The notes under the pieces were generated by a model. It had not been told where the DNA came from, did not search any database, and saw only the letters and a list, made by a program, of their open reading frames with translations. Shown here in pieces: positions 12,197 to 24,375 of a stretch of DNA of 64,000 nucleotides (the first letter of the stretch is position 1; each line of letters starts with the position of its first letter). The translations under genes were made by a program, and so were the position numbers. The DNA is from Paraphysomonas bandaiensis (taxonomy: Eukaryota > Chrysophyceae), in contig CBFFRP010000338.1 of NCBI GenBank assembly GCA_965644295.1, positions 124,001 through 188,000 of the forward strand. The letters are read 5' to 3'.

Positions 12197-15100
12197 ATGT
12201 CTGGCGATACATCATTTACATCCCCACAAAGTACATGTGGCCATGGCAATCCTGAATCTTTTACAGCGAACGGATTTTTACCTCCCACTGCGGATGATTC
12301 TCTTCGATTGAATCCCGATATAGTCAGTGGATTAAAAGGTCTCATGACCGAACAGCCTCCCGCAATATATGATACGAATACCAGTTCCAAGCCCACAAGT
12401 GCAACCTTTGGTGCTGGACTCAAAAACCTTGTTAGCATTAGCATTCCTTCTTATACTACCAAAATCGATTCAGACGGAAAGTATACTTCGTTTACTGTGA
12501 TTGTGCAAACTGTCTTTTCTACTACAGAGGTAGGTGATGTATGGTTCAATGAATATCTTGTCGAGTTAACTGCATATCAGATTCAGCGCAGATACAAGAA
12601 TTTTCTGTCTTTGCACCAACAGCTGATGCATCGCATCCCCAAAGAAATTCTTCCCCCTTTTCCGAAGAAAAAACGATTGGGTGTCTTTGAGCCCGCTTTT
12701 GTTGATGAGCGACGAGTTGCCCTTGAGCGATATCTTCAAGAACTAGTATGTCTACAAGAGGCTTGGGCCTGCCCTCAATTCATTGAGTTCCTTGACAATT
12801 CGCATCCTTACTTTTGTTTACTAGTTAAAGTCACCAAATTAACTGACGAGGTGGGTTATCTCACTCACTGTAATGGGAAGCTGTCACAGCAGTTGCGTGA
12901 GATGACGTCAGCGTATTCCGCGTCGTGCGAGGCATTGACTGACCTACAGCGTCGAATGATCATTTTGGAAAACAAAGCTGGTCTAATTCGAAATAGTCGA
13001 TCACAAGAAAACCCCAATATCTACCAAGATGCGCAGACATTTCGAGATATATCTAGCTCTAACAAGGAAACGTTTTCGAGCAATGTTGGGGTTGACTATT
13101 CAAGACAGTCAACTTCGAAAAGTGAATCATATTCTGATATTGATAGTGCTTCTATAATGCACGACAGATCTATTCCAAGAAGCCACAATAAGTTTGTTAC
13201 TGATTGTAGTGATGGTGTGCCTCCGCAGCTGTGTGATGCGACGAGGTCACTAAGTAGAAGCGGGCCCACTTTGCATGCGGAAGAGTTGCCTCACCATGGG
13301 TCAACTCCTGCTGTTAGATATCCACAAGGAGATATAAACACTGAAAAGCATCACACTATGCGTGGGAGGACATCATATACACCTGATTCTTTCCCCTCCG
13401 TTGTGAGAAAACCTCTAAAAGGCGGTGAGGGTAGTGGTGGGGATAGTTCAACCTCTTGTCCTGTCGAGCCGTTGGATTCACATCCAGTGTTGCTGAAATC
13501 ATTCGACACAATCTTGTCTTTCATTCTGCCTTCCTTGGATCAGCTTCAGTATCGTTACACTGTTGAAAAATATATCTCTAAGCTTGTCAGAAAGAGCTTA
13601 GGGGCTCAGATATACCAGACAAACATTCATGCACTTAGATGCTTCCTCCCTGATGACCCGCTTTCATTGTCGATATATTTATGCCGTGGTCTTGAAAATA
13701 CGTGGTATATCAGACTCAATGAAAAGCTGTGCCGTATGTCGCCAGGTGGAACGGCAGGGCCATCACCACCACATAATGTAAGTGGAAATTTGCACTCAGG
13801 CGACACCGAAACCCCTACGGATACTTTATCCCAGGGTACGGAACATGACACGTCACAAGCTAATCATGTCATAAGCCATGTCAATTTAATAAATGAACGT
13901 GGTGAGAATTGCTTGCAGTGTGTTATTGGCAATACAACTGTTGATATACGCGCTAATTTGAAAATTGACTTGTGCTTTTTTGCACTCCTTGAAGAAATTG
14001 ATCGTGCTATTGGTGGTAACCATTTGTTCAAAAAGTCGTTGAGTTTGATTAGAGCGTGGTGGACTTTGGAAGCGTCCTTGAGTTCTGACGTTCCGTTTAC
14101 AACGGCGCAGTTTGTTCCCGATACGTCTATGTGCATTATGGTTTGTGCCATATTTAGTCGCCATGCAAAGAAAATTGTCCATCCTATGCACGCTTTAAGT
14201 TTGTTTTTAGTAGAATATTCTGCATTTAATTGGTCGAATTGTTGTTTAACTCTGTATGGTCCTGTTCCTTTTTCGTCTCTTGAGACTAACAATTCAATTG
14301 CCGAAGCCTGTTCAACGTTGTATCCCGACAGTCTGATCGGGTCTCATATTATCTCGAAATATGAAACGTTATTTAAAGAATCTACGGAAGATGATGTTGG
14401 CCCTGTAAATACTACAACCAATTTTAATGAACAGGCTTCTTCGGGATATCAAAAAAGTGGTGTTGCACTTGGAAATGTACAGGGTGATGACTGCGGGCCA
14501 GATGGCAGTGAAAGTGTGGTCAGAACGAATGTATCTTCAGAGTACATCAAAATCCTTCACCCTCTAGATCCGAGTATCAATACTGTTCCAGATACCATGA
14601 CACAGAGATGTGTTGAAGTTATGACAGAGGTATTGAAGGGTGGCCATATGAAGTTAGATGAGATTTTGCAGATCCAAAATTCGCTATCTAGAGGTTCAGA
14701 TGATGAAGCGGTAGTGGACAAACTAGAAGCTGCTGTTTTTTCTATGTTTCAAGAAACGTCAAAACGGTATGGATCTGGCTGGCGACCGGATGTCTTTGGT
14801 GCTGATATTATTTCACCCATTGGCGAGTCTGAAAACAAAGCACCTACACTGAGCGCGTCGTCCTTTCCTGGTACTGAAACCAGTCAAGACGAATGCATGT
14901 ACGATTTCTGATTCTAATTTGCTTTTATAACTCTGTTCAGGAATGAATTGGGAACTGATTATTTAGCGCCATCTCTGGATATGATGTGGGAAAGAATTCG
15001 TTATTGCAATTTTCTCCTTGGCGCCCAGGTAATTGAAAATTTACTCAGTCTATGAAGTATGATGTGTTCTCAATCAGCTCACGGAAACAACATTACGTAC

Positions 15101-16346
15101 TTTGTCAAAAGAAATACTGCAAGAACGTGGCCCACTGCCAGTTGGAGAAATCGGGAAAATGCTTCAAGAAATTACTTGCATATCAACGCTTTCCGCTTAT
15201 CTGAAAGACAAGTTTGGTGGGCTTAAGAAGTTTCTTGAGATTTTTACCGACGATTTCGTTATAAGGTAGTTTTATTCATTTGCATCTACTCTTGTGGAAC
15301 ATCATATCTATGTGTAGTACTGACCATCCTTTCAACCCTCACGTATTCTTGCTACACTCCCTGACATCAGACGAGTTGAAGTCTATAACACAGGGAGTAA
15401 TTCCTCATCACATAACAAGCAAAGCCAGCAAAAGGGTAATTTGGCTTTAGTATGCAGATCATGTTTTTATCATTTTTATTTGTAGCGAGCGTCTCGTAAG
15501 AAACGATTGTCTAATGGCTCTATGCACTTTGAATCGTGTCCCTCTGTTCTTACCTATGGGGCCGTGACCAGTGCTCGCACTGGCTCAAGTGGGAGTATTT
15601 CTCGCACTTCTATTCAGCCGATTTCAAATCCTTCTCATCCATCAGCATCGTATCACCATTCTTCTCAGTTTCATTCTCGCCAGCCTATCTATTATCCTCA
15701 CAACCCACCAAATGTTGACGTGAGCTCAGGAGATACAAGTAGACAACTAATTTCAAGTCACTCTATATCCACAAATTCGCATTTACTACACGGTCATGAT
15801 ATTGGACAGGGGAATGACAGTGCTGATTTCCCTCAACTTCACATGGAGTTTGGTACACGCAGCCATTACCCTCACTCTGAGGCTCATTTAATTCGCCGAG
15901 TGACACCACCGACCCGCATGTATCATGCAGCAACGACATCGTCAACAGGAAAGGACCACGACTCCTTGCGTGCCACACCTAACGTAGAGAATATGGGACA
16001 GCACGATATTCGAACCCCTGGATTCTTTCCTGGATTTCGTGGCCAATTTACGTAAGTAGATGATTGTCACTGGTGATGTGACCAACTGTCAGAAATGTAC
16101 TATGAAGAAAGATTGCACTCTTGCTGTACGCGTACGTTGTGTGACTATATTTCCATGCTGCTTGACACAGTAAATCCGCGATATGCTGATATTCTTGATG
16201 CTGATCGCCAACCAGCAACGCATTACTCAGTAGATGTTGTGCAGCGACAAGCTATATTATGTTCATATTTTGATATTAGTTGTCATGAGCCGCTGCTAGT
16301 TTTTGAACAATACGTCGCAGGAATTGATATAGATCCTGATGAATGA
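12197..16346 (+). CDS. PX domain - degenerate PAP-like nucleotidyltransferase - LOTUS/OST-HTH fusion protein
   Basis: Exons 12197-14898, 14941-15028, 15078-15265, 15318-15435 and 15486-about 16051 join in phase. A PX domain lies at about 85-210 (RRYKNFLSLHQQLMHRIP, LPPFPKKK, VALERYLQELV), followed by a short coiled coil and a Ser-rich linker. Residues about 430-720 match plant-type PAP/OAS1-like nucleotidyltransferases (LLEEIDRAIGGNHLFKKSLS, LIRAWW, LTLYGPVPFSSLE). In the active-site strand the usual LPDGDIDL is LPDDPLSL, so two catalytic Asp appear lost, while the later VDI Asp remains. A LOTUS/OST-HTH-like helix domain follows at 15078-15400 (GPLPVGEIGKML, FGGLKKFLE, PFNPHVFLL), then a Ser/His-rich tail. 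The final junction is unclear: the best donor (16052) and acceptor (16092) place the last ORF (16095-16346) out of frame, with a stop near 16104. A weaker donor at 16039 or acceptor at 16111 restores it. Inferred role: phosphoinositide- and RNA-linked scaffold. Confidence 0.8.
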
Positions 16347-18116
16347 GAGATAATTAAATTTAATTATCTATATTCAATTCGCAATATTTTAGTCGTTTTG
16401 TCTAATCTGAGATTTTGTCACAGCTTGACACAATACTGATTTGAAATACTTAGGGCTAATCATAAGTGATAACCTTAAGTAGCTTTTTTTCGTTTTTTGT
16501 CCCCTCTCATAGGATAAGTACGGTATTTTGTTGTACCAACTGCAAAAACCTGTAACTATTAGAACATCTCAACACTTGTGACACTTACATTTACCCTGCT
16601 GATCAATCAATTCAATATAAAATTAAAGTGCAGGTAATTGACATAAATTGCCTCTTGCTGACAACTAACAATGGTTTCAGGAGCAACTCAAAAGCGCGCG
16701 AAAGGGACCAAAAGGAAGCGCACGAAAAAAACTGCTGCCGACGCCTGTAAGCTTAGAGAGAAAAGACAATGTCGTTTGATTAATTTCGACAAAGAGTCAT
16801 TCAAGCGGCCTCATGCTATACGCGAGAAACGCCATCTGTGTTTTAATGGGGTTCAAGGGCATCCCTTCTGGAGATTTTCTTGAAGTTTCTCCCTCCTGCC
16901 TTTGTCACGAAGATTACATCGGAAATTCCTAAACGTGAACTCAGATACTTCAATGGATGGACACTGCGGTTGTCTTTGAAAAAGATATATTGCATATTGA
17001 TATATTAAGATTCGAATTTATGGTGAGCAGTGTGTACCCGTTAGTGTCAAGCAAGGACCCGTCCTTTGCATCTTCAAATCAAGGCGTTCAAGAAATATTT
17101 TGATAAGAAATACCTCGTCAAGACGTTCGGAATCGTTAGTTGTGAACTTGTTTTGTCCCATTTGTACCTATATGTTGTAGGGGACGAAAAGTTGCTTCGC
17201 TTTTTTGGTGAAAGTGATAATGTTTGTGTGGTTTTTAGCAAGCCTCTGATAGAGTGGGGCTGTGGTTCTATCAGCTAGTACCAATTTTGTCCAATGGTTT
17301 GTCCTACTTGTTGCATTTTTATGCCTACAACATGATGTTAGTAAATTAGACGAAGGGTCATTTCCGGTTTCTCAAGTGGTAAAAATGTGGTGTCGACATG
17401 TACTAGAAGGTCCTTATGTGGACAAAAAGATGTCGATACCTTGCTTGTCTTTGACTCGTTTTACCATTCTAGCTTAACTAGGGAATTCATGAATCGACAA
17501 AACGTTAAGTACATTATTGGACTACATTCAAACTGATATGCTAAAGAAGAAGATACGCAAGGTGGGGGACTTTACTGGCGTTTATAACAAGACTACGGGC
17601 GAGATAATTGTTCAGTACTATGAAGCCACGGCATGGCCAGAAGATGCTAAGATATGGTCGACGAGGTTTGCATTGATGCGTACAAAAAGAAGTTTGGTGT
17701 ATGCGATTTGTTTAGCTGGTAGATCAAGTACCACATATGGCTGCACAAGCATGAGGGTAAAGGTGTTAAGGGTAAAAGGGGTAAGCAGGATTCCTTTGCG
17801 TTTGGCTGAATTTTGCAAAATACATTTAATGCCTATATCGTGGTATCAATGATGTCGCTAGTGAAGAATATGATTATCATAGCTTCTGTATGCAGCTAGC
17901 TGATCAAGTATATATGTATGCACTAGAACAGAATAATACTGCTACTATATAACGTAGCATTGCAAGACAACTACTTGATTAAAAATAATAATGATACGAT
18001 TAGGCTTTTAGATCTACTTGTGGTTATCACTTGTGGTTAACTCTAACTATCGCAATATATTGCAATCAATCGTGCAAAGACAGAAATGATAAAGATACAG
18101 TAGTAGTGAATGTCGT
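16347..18116. other. Intergenic stretch with coding-like relics
   Basis: There is no intact gene. Between 16671 and 17852 several disconnected plus-strand ORFs, rich in Lys/Arg, look like a decayed gene or transposon (separate entry). The rest, including 17853-18116, is AT-rich with no recognised content apart from the TATTGCAATA-type words also seen in the hAT element at 27 kb. Confidence 0.5.
16671..17852 (+). pseudogene. Possible decayed transposase-like gene
   Basis: The relic has plus-strand pieces at 16671-16883 (starts MVSGATQKRAKGTKRKRTKK, a nuclear-localization-like basic stretch), 17066-17278, 17262-17477 and 17517-17852. They look like one coding region broken by stops and frameshifts. 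The last piece contains VYNKTTGEIIVQYYE and VLRVKGVSRIPLRLAEFC, which loosely recall the end of IS1595/ISXO2-like DDE transposases (R..GVSR...L.EF.W). That resemblance is weak and could be chance. I could not reconstruct a spliced gene with consensus introns, so I call it a relic of unknown family. Confidence 0.3.
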
Positions 18117-18650
18117 ATTATTATTAGCAATAGGCGTTAAGAATCAGAACTAATTTAGCATTGCAATTTAGCAAACTCGTGCTTAACTCTGATATCCTAC
18201 ATTTCAACGCTACGAAAACTGACCCTCAACAAAATCGGACTCGCACCTTTTCGTGGTCTTCTGGGGGATAAGTACAGGAGATATTTCTCCGGGAAGCTAT
18301 TGTGAGCCGCATATTATATAAATATATATAGTCATAGCCGAATGCTTGTGTGGAAGGGACGTTTATAAGTGTCTCTTGTGTAGACGTCTTTGGGCCGTGA
18401 CGAATAAAGAGGCATCCGGGAATGGGCCCACCTCAAGGGCATCCGGGGCATTGGGCTGCCTCTAGTGAATGAAGTCAAGTATCCGGGCTGTTCACCTTGA
18501 GGACAGAGAACGAAAGTGGTTGCACATTGGTGCTTGCGGCGACACACAAGCAGCTTTGTAGCGCAGAATAGTAGGATATCAGAGTTAAGCACGAGATAGT
18601 TAAATTGTTTTGCTACACTAGTTCTGACTCTTACACGCCTATTGCTAATA
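18117..18650. mobile_element. Non-autonomous inverted-repeat element (MITE-like)
   Basis: The left arm (18117-18221, beginning near TTAGCAATAGGCGTTAAGAA) is the imperfect inverted complement of the right arm (about 18545-18650, ending TTACACGCCTATTGCTAAT). The arms are roughly 100 bp and share the blocks AGTAGGATATCAGAGTTAAG and its complement. The interior of about 320 bp has no convincing ORF. The right arm is the same repeat found at 4.4, 31.6 and 49.4 kb; two of those copies lie beside hAT transposase fragments. I infer a deletion derivative mobilised by that hAT lineage. A target-site duplication is not obvious, perhaps because the true termini are a few bases off. Confidence 0.65.
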
Positions 18651-19372
18651 ATCAGTCATTCATTACAACTACATCATTACTTTTCAATGTGGTATCCTAT
18701 ATCCTATAGGTATTCTGGAGTCTATTGTCTATTCAGGCAAGGGAGTTAATCCACTGAACACTGAGCAGACAATACAAATCAATAGTCGTTAGAACAGACT
18801 ACTTACCACTCACAATACTTCTACTTTCAGAATTTAATTAATGTGGAGAGATTCATGCTATTAGTTTATATTCAGAAACGTAGCGAATATATCAATCACC
18901 ACAGCACTAGTGCTTTTGATACAATATTATTGATCAGTGCGTTTCTGTACGCAACCGTACTCATGTAATAATCAGACTTTCATACTGTATTGATCAGTGC
19001 CTAATGGTAATGGCATTAATGGCCATTATTATATCCGGGACAATTCATTAATGCCATTATAATAGCCGGGAACCGGACTATCATTAATGGGCCATTAATG
19101 GTATCCCATTAATGACCTGGACTGCTATATATAGAGCTGAGTGTTTTTTTTGAATAATATAGAAGAAGATAACTGAGCGTGTTCTGGACAGCGCCAAGGT
19201 CACCAAGAGAGCTCGACTTGGTACCTGTGAGTCCAACTACCGCTGCTTGCTTCATATTGAAGCACAATCAAATGTCATTTTTCGCTCACGTATTTCTACT
19301 CAAATCATTTCAATGTTGTGTAATCTACTTCCATGCAAGAAATATCTCATTAGAAGTTATATACAATTGACA
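18651..19372. other. Intergenic spacer with ATTAAT palindromes
   Basis: There is no gene. Positions about 19005-19125 contain several overlapping palindromic words (CATTAATGGCCATTA, CATTAATGGGCCATTAATGG) interspersed with CCGGGA. The rest is featureless AT-rich sequence downstream of the minus-strand IQ/EF-hand gene. Confidence 0.45.
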
Positions 19373-22300
19373 TCACCGAAAATTACAATGTGATATTCCA
19401 ACAATAATTTCATCAAGAAACATACGGCCGACAAAATTCACTTCGTCTCGATGACAGGTCAAGAGTACAACAATCTTTTTGTACAACAAAAAATTCCCTA
19501 CCCCCCCCATATAACGACACAGCCTATCCACGGAGCTAACACAGCCTAACATCGGAAATATTTCTGAAACGGCCTCTTCTAACAACGAGCGCGGATTGAC
19601 AATATCAACAGACCGAATCGCATCATCTGCTTGATAAAATGGACCACGCGAACTCTGAACCACGTACTTATTCTGAACGCCGCCAACAACAAGCGACGGA
19701 TGTATAAGATCATGCATAGAAAATCCGTGGGAAAGAAGGTAAACCAGCATTGCTTCTTTAGGAACAGCGTTCCAAGATATTGAACTACTCGAATACATCA
19801 GTTTCCGTTTCATAATATTTTTCAATGTGTACAATCCAAGAATAAAACAACGATAATTCGTTTCTTTTACATCCTTCTCAGGGTAATCAATGGCTATCAA
19901 TAACGCTTGTTGACGTGCCAAAGACATCATTCGACACTGTGCATCAGTTTTGGCAAAACCGATTCCTAAGAAAGGCATTGCGGCAGATCTATCGATTGTT
20001 TCACTCGGTTCACACGACCTATCGAGAATACCAATTGCCTCATCCAAAGATATCCATCTCGCATCAGATTCACTTTTGCACTGAGATAGCGCTGCAAGAG
20101 TTTTGGCTGCCCCACTCTTTATATTCAAGTTCATTCTCAATGAAATGAACCTAATAATATGTGGAATCTCTGTATTTAACACAACAGGTGACTCGGAAAT
20201 ACACGTTTTCGAATCGATTTGATGTACAAGAAAGGCATAGCGAAATAAACTTAATCTAGAATATTGATCCCCAATAACACTGTCCCATAAAAATTGTAAA
20301 CTCTTCCGCAATACTAGCAACCTTATTTTCCCAAAAGGTGTTTTCAAAAACTGTTTAACCTGCCTCATCGCCAAAAGCTGCGAACGCATTAGGAGACCTT
20401 CAGACACGTTGCCGTCAGCAGAATTGTCAGTATCTAACAATATTCCTGTCTTCGTCAAATGGGCTGCTTGATTACACTTCTCCCTAGCATGCTGACGGGC
20501 CAATGACACAAGCAGTAGACTAGATGAGTAAAGATGCGATTTTGTTGAGATCTTGATGTCATGAAAAAACCTCATATTCTGTGACAATAATTTTCTTGTC
20601 CACTTGACACGAGGAAGCAAAAAAGTTAAAACTTGATGCAATGAAGAAGAATCATGCATCACATCTGGAAAGTGATACAAAATTTTTTTCTCCGCCAACG
20701 AATTCTTAACACATTTCAAAAGCAGTGTTACCTCACTTTCGTCGAAATTTCCTGAGCAATCTGTATCAAAGCAGTGTATAAGTATTGCTAAACACATTGA
20801 ATAATATATATTGTTGTCGGCAACATCAGTATTTCCACTACGAGAAAAGGTAGGGTATGACAGAGTTGATGGTACGAATTCACCATACGCATAAATCATT
20901 TCTTGCGCAAGTTGCATCAATACTGTTTCCATTTTCAAAAAGTATCTCCCCTTAGAGGTAAATATCATTCTGAGCTTTGTGTTGACCTCTGCTTCATCCT
21001 CTGCTATTCTTGCGAGAACAAGTTGTTCTTGCTTGTCAACCGCCAATCTGAGATTCTTTAGAATTTCATTGAAAGAAACAGCCCCATCTTCTTGTACAAC
21101 TTCACTTTTAATATTAGAATCGCTCCCATTTGCGCTATTTAATAACGCATCGATTGCACGAAGTGACTGCTTCTGCGCTTCGATTTCTAATCGACCGATT
21201 CGCAAGTAATCGCAGAGCATTTTACACTTGGCATCTCTTTTCAAGATGCCTCTCATAATAATGTTTTTGAAGTACAGCTTTCTGCTGAAATATTTCATAC
21301 ACATCGGTGAACATAACCACTCAAACAAACTGTCGAGTTCAACAAAGCCAGAACTGTGAGGGTCTAGGACGGAAATTATGTCGCCTTTCTCTTCAGGAGG
21401 TATATCTAGGCAGAGATAGCGTTTGAACAACATATCCAGATCTCTAATGTGAAACGAATTCGAGCGTAAGGCAGAGGAGCAAAATATGCAACATAAATAC
21501 TCCAGCTGCCTGCGGGTATCACTCGTACTGTTTAACGAACTAATTCTGCTCACGACATGATCTACATCAATACTCTTTCGCTTGGCCCACAGCTCGCAAT
21601 CAGTGCGGCGTAAATGTGTTTTTCCTACTTTCGTTGTTAGCCTACTCCTATACTGTGCTTCTGCTCTGGTGTGAACATTTTCATACTCATACTCTTCTAT
21701 GACTTCATCATCAATATCTTCATCAATAACTGACGTTTCTTGTGATTCTACACCCAGGATATTTTTCAAATAATTCAAACACCCTCGTCTCCGAGAGCTT
21801 TTCGCCAAAGATATCGCTACAACCTGCAGTTTACGAACAGATTCGCGAATTGTACGCAACCTTTTCAAAAGATTTAATCGAATATTGTCGTGACGTTCCT
21901 TGGTAAGCATACTTAACTTCATGAGCTTCAACTCACTATCAGATATAGTCATTCTGTATACACATAAATCAGGAAAAAAGAGGCGATAGAACTACAGTTC
22001 TCACAATACCTTCTAGGGCGCTTTAATCTGTACTCTGTTAATGATATTAACGAGCATTCAACACCTACTAACAGTAGTCGCACGCATCTCACGTATATGT
22101 TTCCCAACAGGTTAGCATCTTGCCGCACAATTTTTTGACGCGAGTGGCAACAACTACAATACCGTGCCTTCACGTTTTCGCGCTTCAAGCAATCTAAATT
22201 AGCGAGCCATTCTCGAAATAAAGGAAATGTCCAAATATCATGCATCAACCAATCAAGCGGGAGGTCTTCTGACAGGCAGCTGGCAATGCACTTCGCTATA

Positions 22301-24375
22301 TTAGGAGACAAGAAACCGTCGTTACAAAGATTAGCGATATTATATACATGCTCGGACAACGGTGTATCATATATACTAGTGGAGGTTTCATCGCTTGATA
22401 TCGAATTACTAAGTACGTCTTTGTAGATCACTGCAGCGGCTGCTATTTGGTTCTGAAGAAGTCCAGATGTAAATGGGTTCGACATAATTGCCAGCTCGGC
22501 ATACACAGCCATCATCGAATTGTAAGATAATGAAGGGTACTCATATGCAGCCCGCATTACTTCTGCTTCACACTGCCGTTGTTTCAACCAATCTCGTTGA
22601 ACCCAAAATTTTGTATAAAATAAAGCTCTTTCACCAGTAACTGAGCAGAGTCTATTGTCACCTTTTCCTTTGAAATGACGAAGATAGTCCGTGAACAAGA
22701 CAAAAGGTTCCAGGCACCGACAGCAGTTATATTTGGGAGGTTGAGAAATTCGAAATAGCGCTTTCGCTTCATTAGATAACCACGAACAACACTGTCTCAA
22801 AACAGCTCGCTCAGACCTTCTCCTCAAAGTTTCTCCAGTCATGTCAAGTACAAGGCGCCGTGCTTTTAACATTTGTTTAAACAACATACCACTAACTGAG
22901 TTAGAAGCATCATTGCCACCGCCATTAGTGTACCATTCTGCAAACTCTACAAAGTCTATGTCTCCACTTCCATCACAATCCAAGTCATGAGCAAGTTGAT
23001 CTAACTCATTTTTATCAATTGGTACACACAGGTCTAATAACATCAATTTCAACTCCTCGATATCAATTGATCCCGATCCATCGGAGTCGTAGACCTCAAA
23101 TATGACCATGGCATCGTGCGCAAGTACATCCTCAGGGGATAACTGGTGTTTTATTCTGTTAAACTCCTCGTCTTGTGCAACTATTTTCTTTTTACATGCC
23201 TCTAAGTGAATTTTCCCAGCATCCGTGAGCAGGTACAGTTTGGTTCTGGCACTTTCAATCTGAATCGTTTCATCTCGAATAGCCTTTTCCATGTTTTGAC
23301 GATGCTCCTCACGAACCAATTCTTCCATGAGGCGTCGCTTACATCTGGTGACTGCTATTAGTCTTCTCGCAAAGCATTGTATCCTCAAGGCGGCATTATA
23401 CATAACTCTGTGGAGCTGTCTCAGGGCCCACGATCGCTGCTGGCGACAACTATAACCCCTGAAATTATATTGAATCAAAATGCACGACCTCAATTCTAGA
23501 CGTTTTTGATTTGCAATAGCTCTACCCCAAATACCTCTCTGTAATCGCTGCAGTTTACGTGCAGCCCGATAAAAGCGCATAAGAACTGCATATTCACGCA
23601 TTTTGATTCTCATTCTATACCATGATTTGATAAGTGTCGCCAAACGATTCATACGCTTTAAGTGATGTCTAAATCGACGTTGAATCAACAACGCACACTG
23701 AGTCCGCAATTTGAGACGACGCCAAAAATTCCTCCGGCGAATATAACTTCGATAACACCTCTGAATACTGGTTGCTCTGCGTGCTTTCACCATGAAATAC
23801 CTATGATACCATCGCTGAATGCGGTCGGCATAGTGATGTGCCGATGAGTCAAATGGGAAAAAATTGTCTTCCAAAACTAGCATCAGTTCCTCGGGATCTG
23901 ACACGCCAGCAGGCTCCGATATACGGCATTCTTCATATTTTTGAGACCCTAAATGAATGTCCAGTGCTTGCTGCAGTGCATTAAGGGATTCGTCGTAGTT
24001 GCCGTCTTCCTTTTCTAATTTCGCCTTGCGATTTAGCCACATAACATCCAAGCGACTGACAGCATTCTTAAAATCAAATTTTTGCTCAACACTTTCATCG
24101 GTGTCATTCATGTTCGAAGATGGAACCTTTAGTGATGAAAATTTCGATTTCAATAAGCTGCCAGTGGGACAAAACGCAGAAAATGAATCCAGAGGTTGTG
24201 TTAAAGATGATCCAACAAAATCTGGATAATATCCATCTTCATCAGTGCTTTCAAATGTTGAATCTAACCATGATGACATTTCATCTGAGAGCACAATGTC
24301 TTCTCTTGTTGTTTTATTGGCTTTCGATCGTGTTTTTTTCATTGTAGACGCAAAGCGTCTCTGTGCATTTAACAT
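19373..24375 (-). CDS. Large IQ-motif and EF-hand protein
   Basis: Two exons (24375-22010 and 21953-19373) separated by a 56-nt intron sum to 4,947 nt, 1,648 residues. The intron (GTATTG...TATACAG) removes the stop that otherwise splits the gene into two overlapping ORFs. Residues about 180-350 carry a run of IQ-like motifs (TSIQRCYRSYIRRR, LLIQRRFRHHLKR, CILIQYNFRGYSCRQ, ALRIQCFARRL) that bind calmodulin-type light chains. Two canonical EF-hands follow at about 420-490 (DSDGSGSIDIEE and DCDGSGDIDFVE). A further EF-hand is at about 1180 (DTDCSGNFDESE), and a degenerate one lies around DPHSSGFVELDS. Cys pairs (CCRCLEPF, YCSCCHSR) could bind zinc. No enzyme domain is visible. Such IQ/EF-hand giants are common in flagellates and are often tied to basal-body or cytoskeletal structures; here that role is inference. 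Confidence 0.8.

Noticed and set aside
21949-21956. Two overlapping genes at the junction of the two long minus-strand ORFs
   Set aside because: A 56-nt consensus intron (21954-22009) removes the stop and joins the ORFs in frame, so it is one gene.
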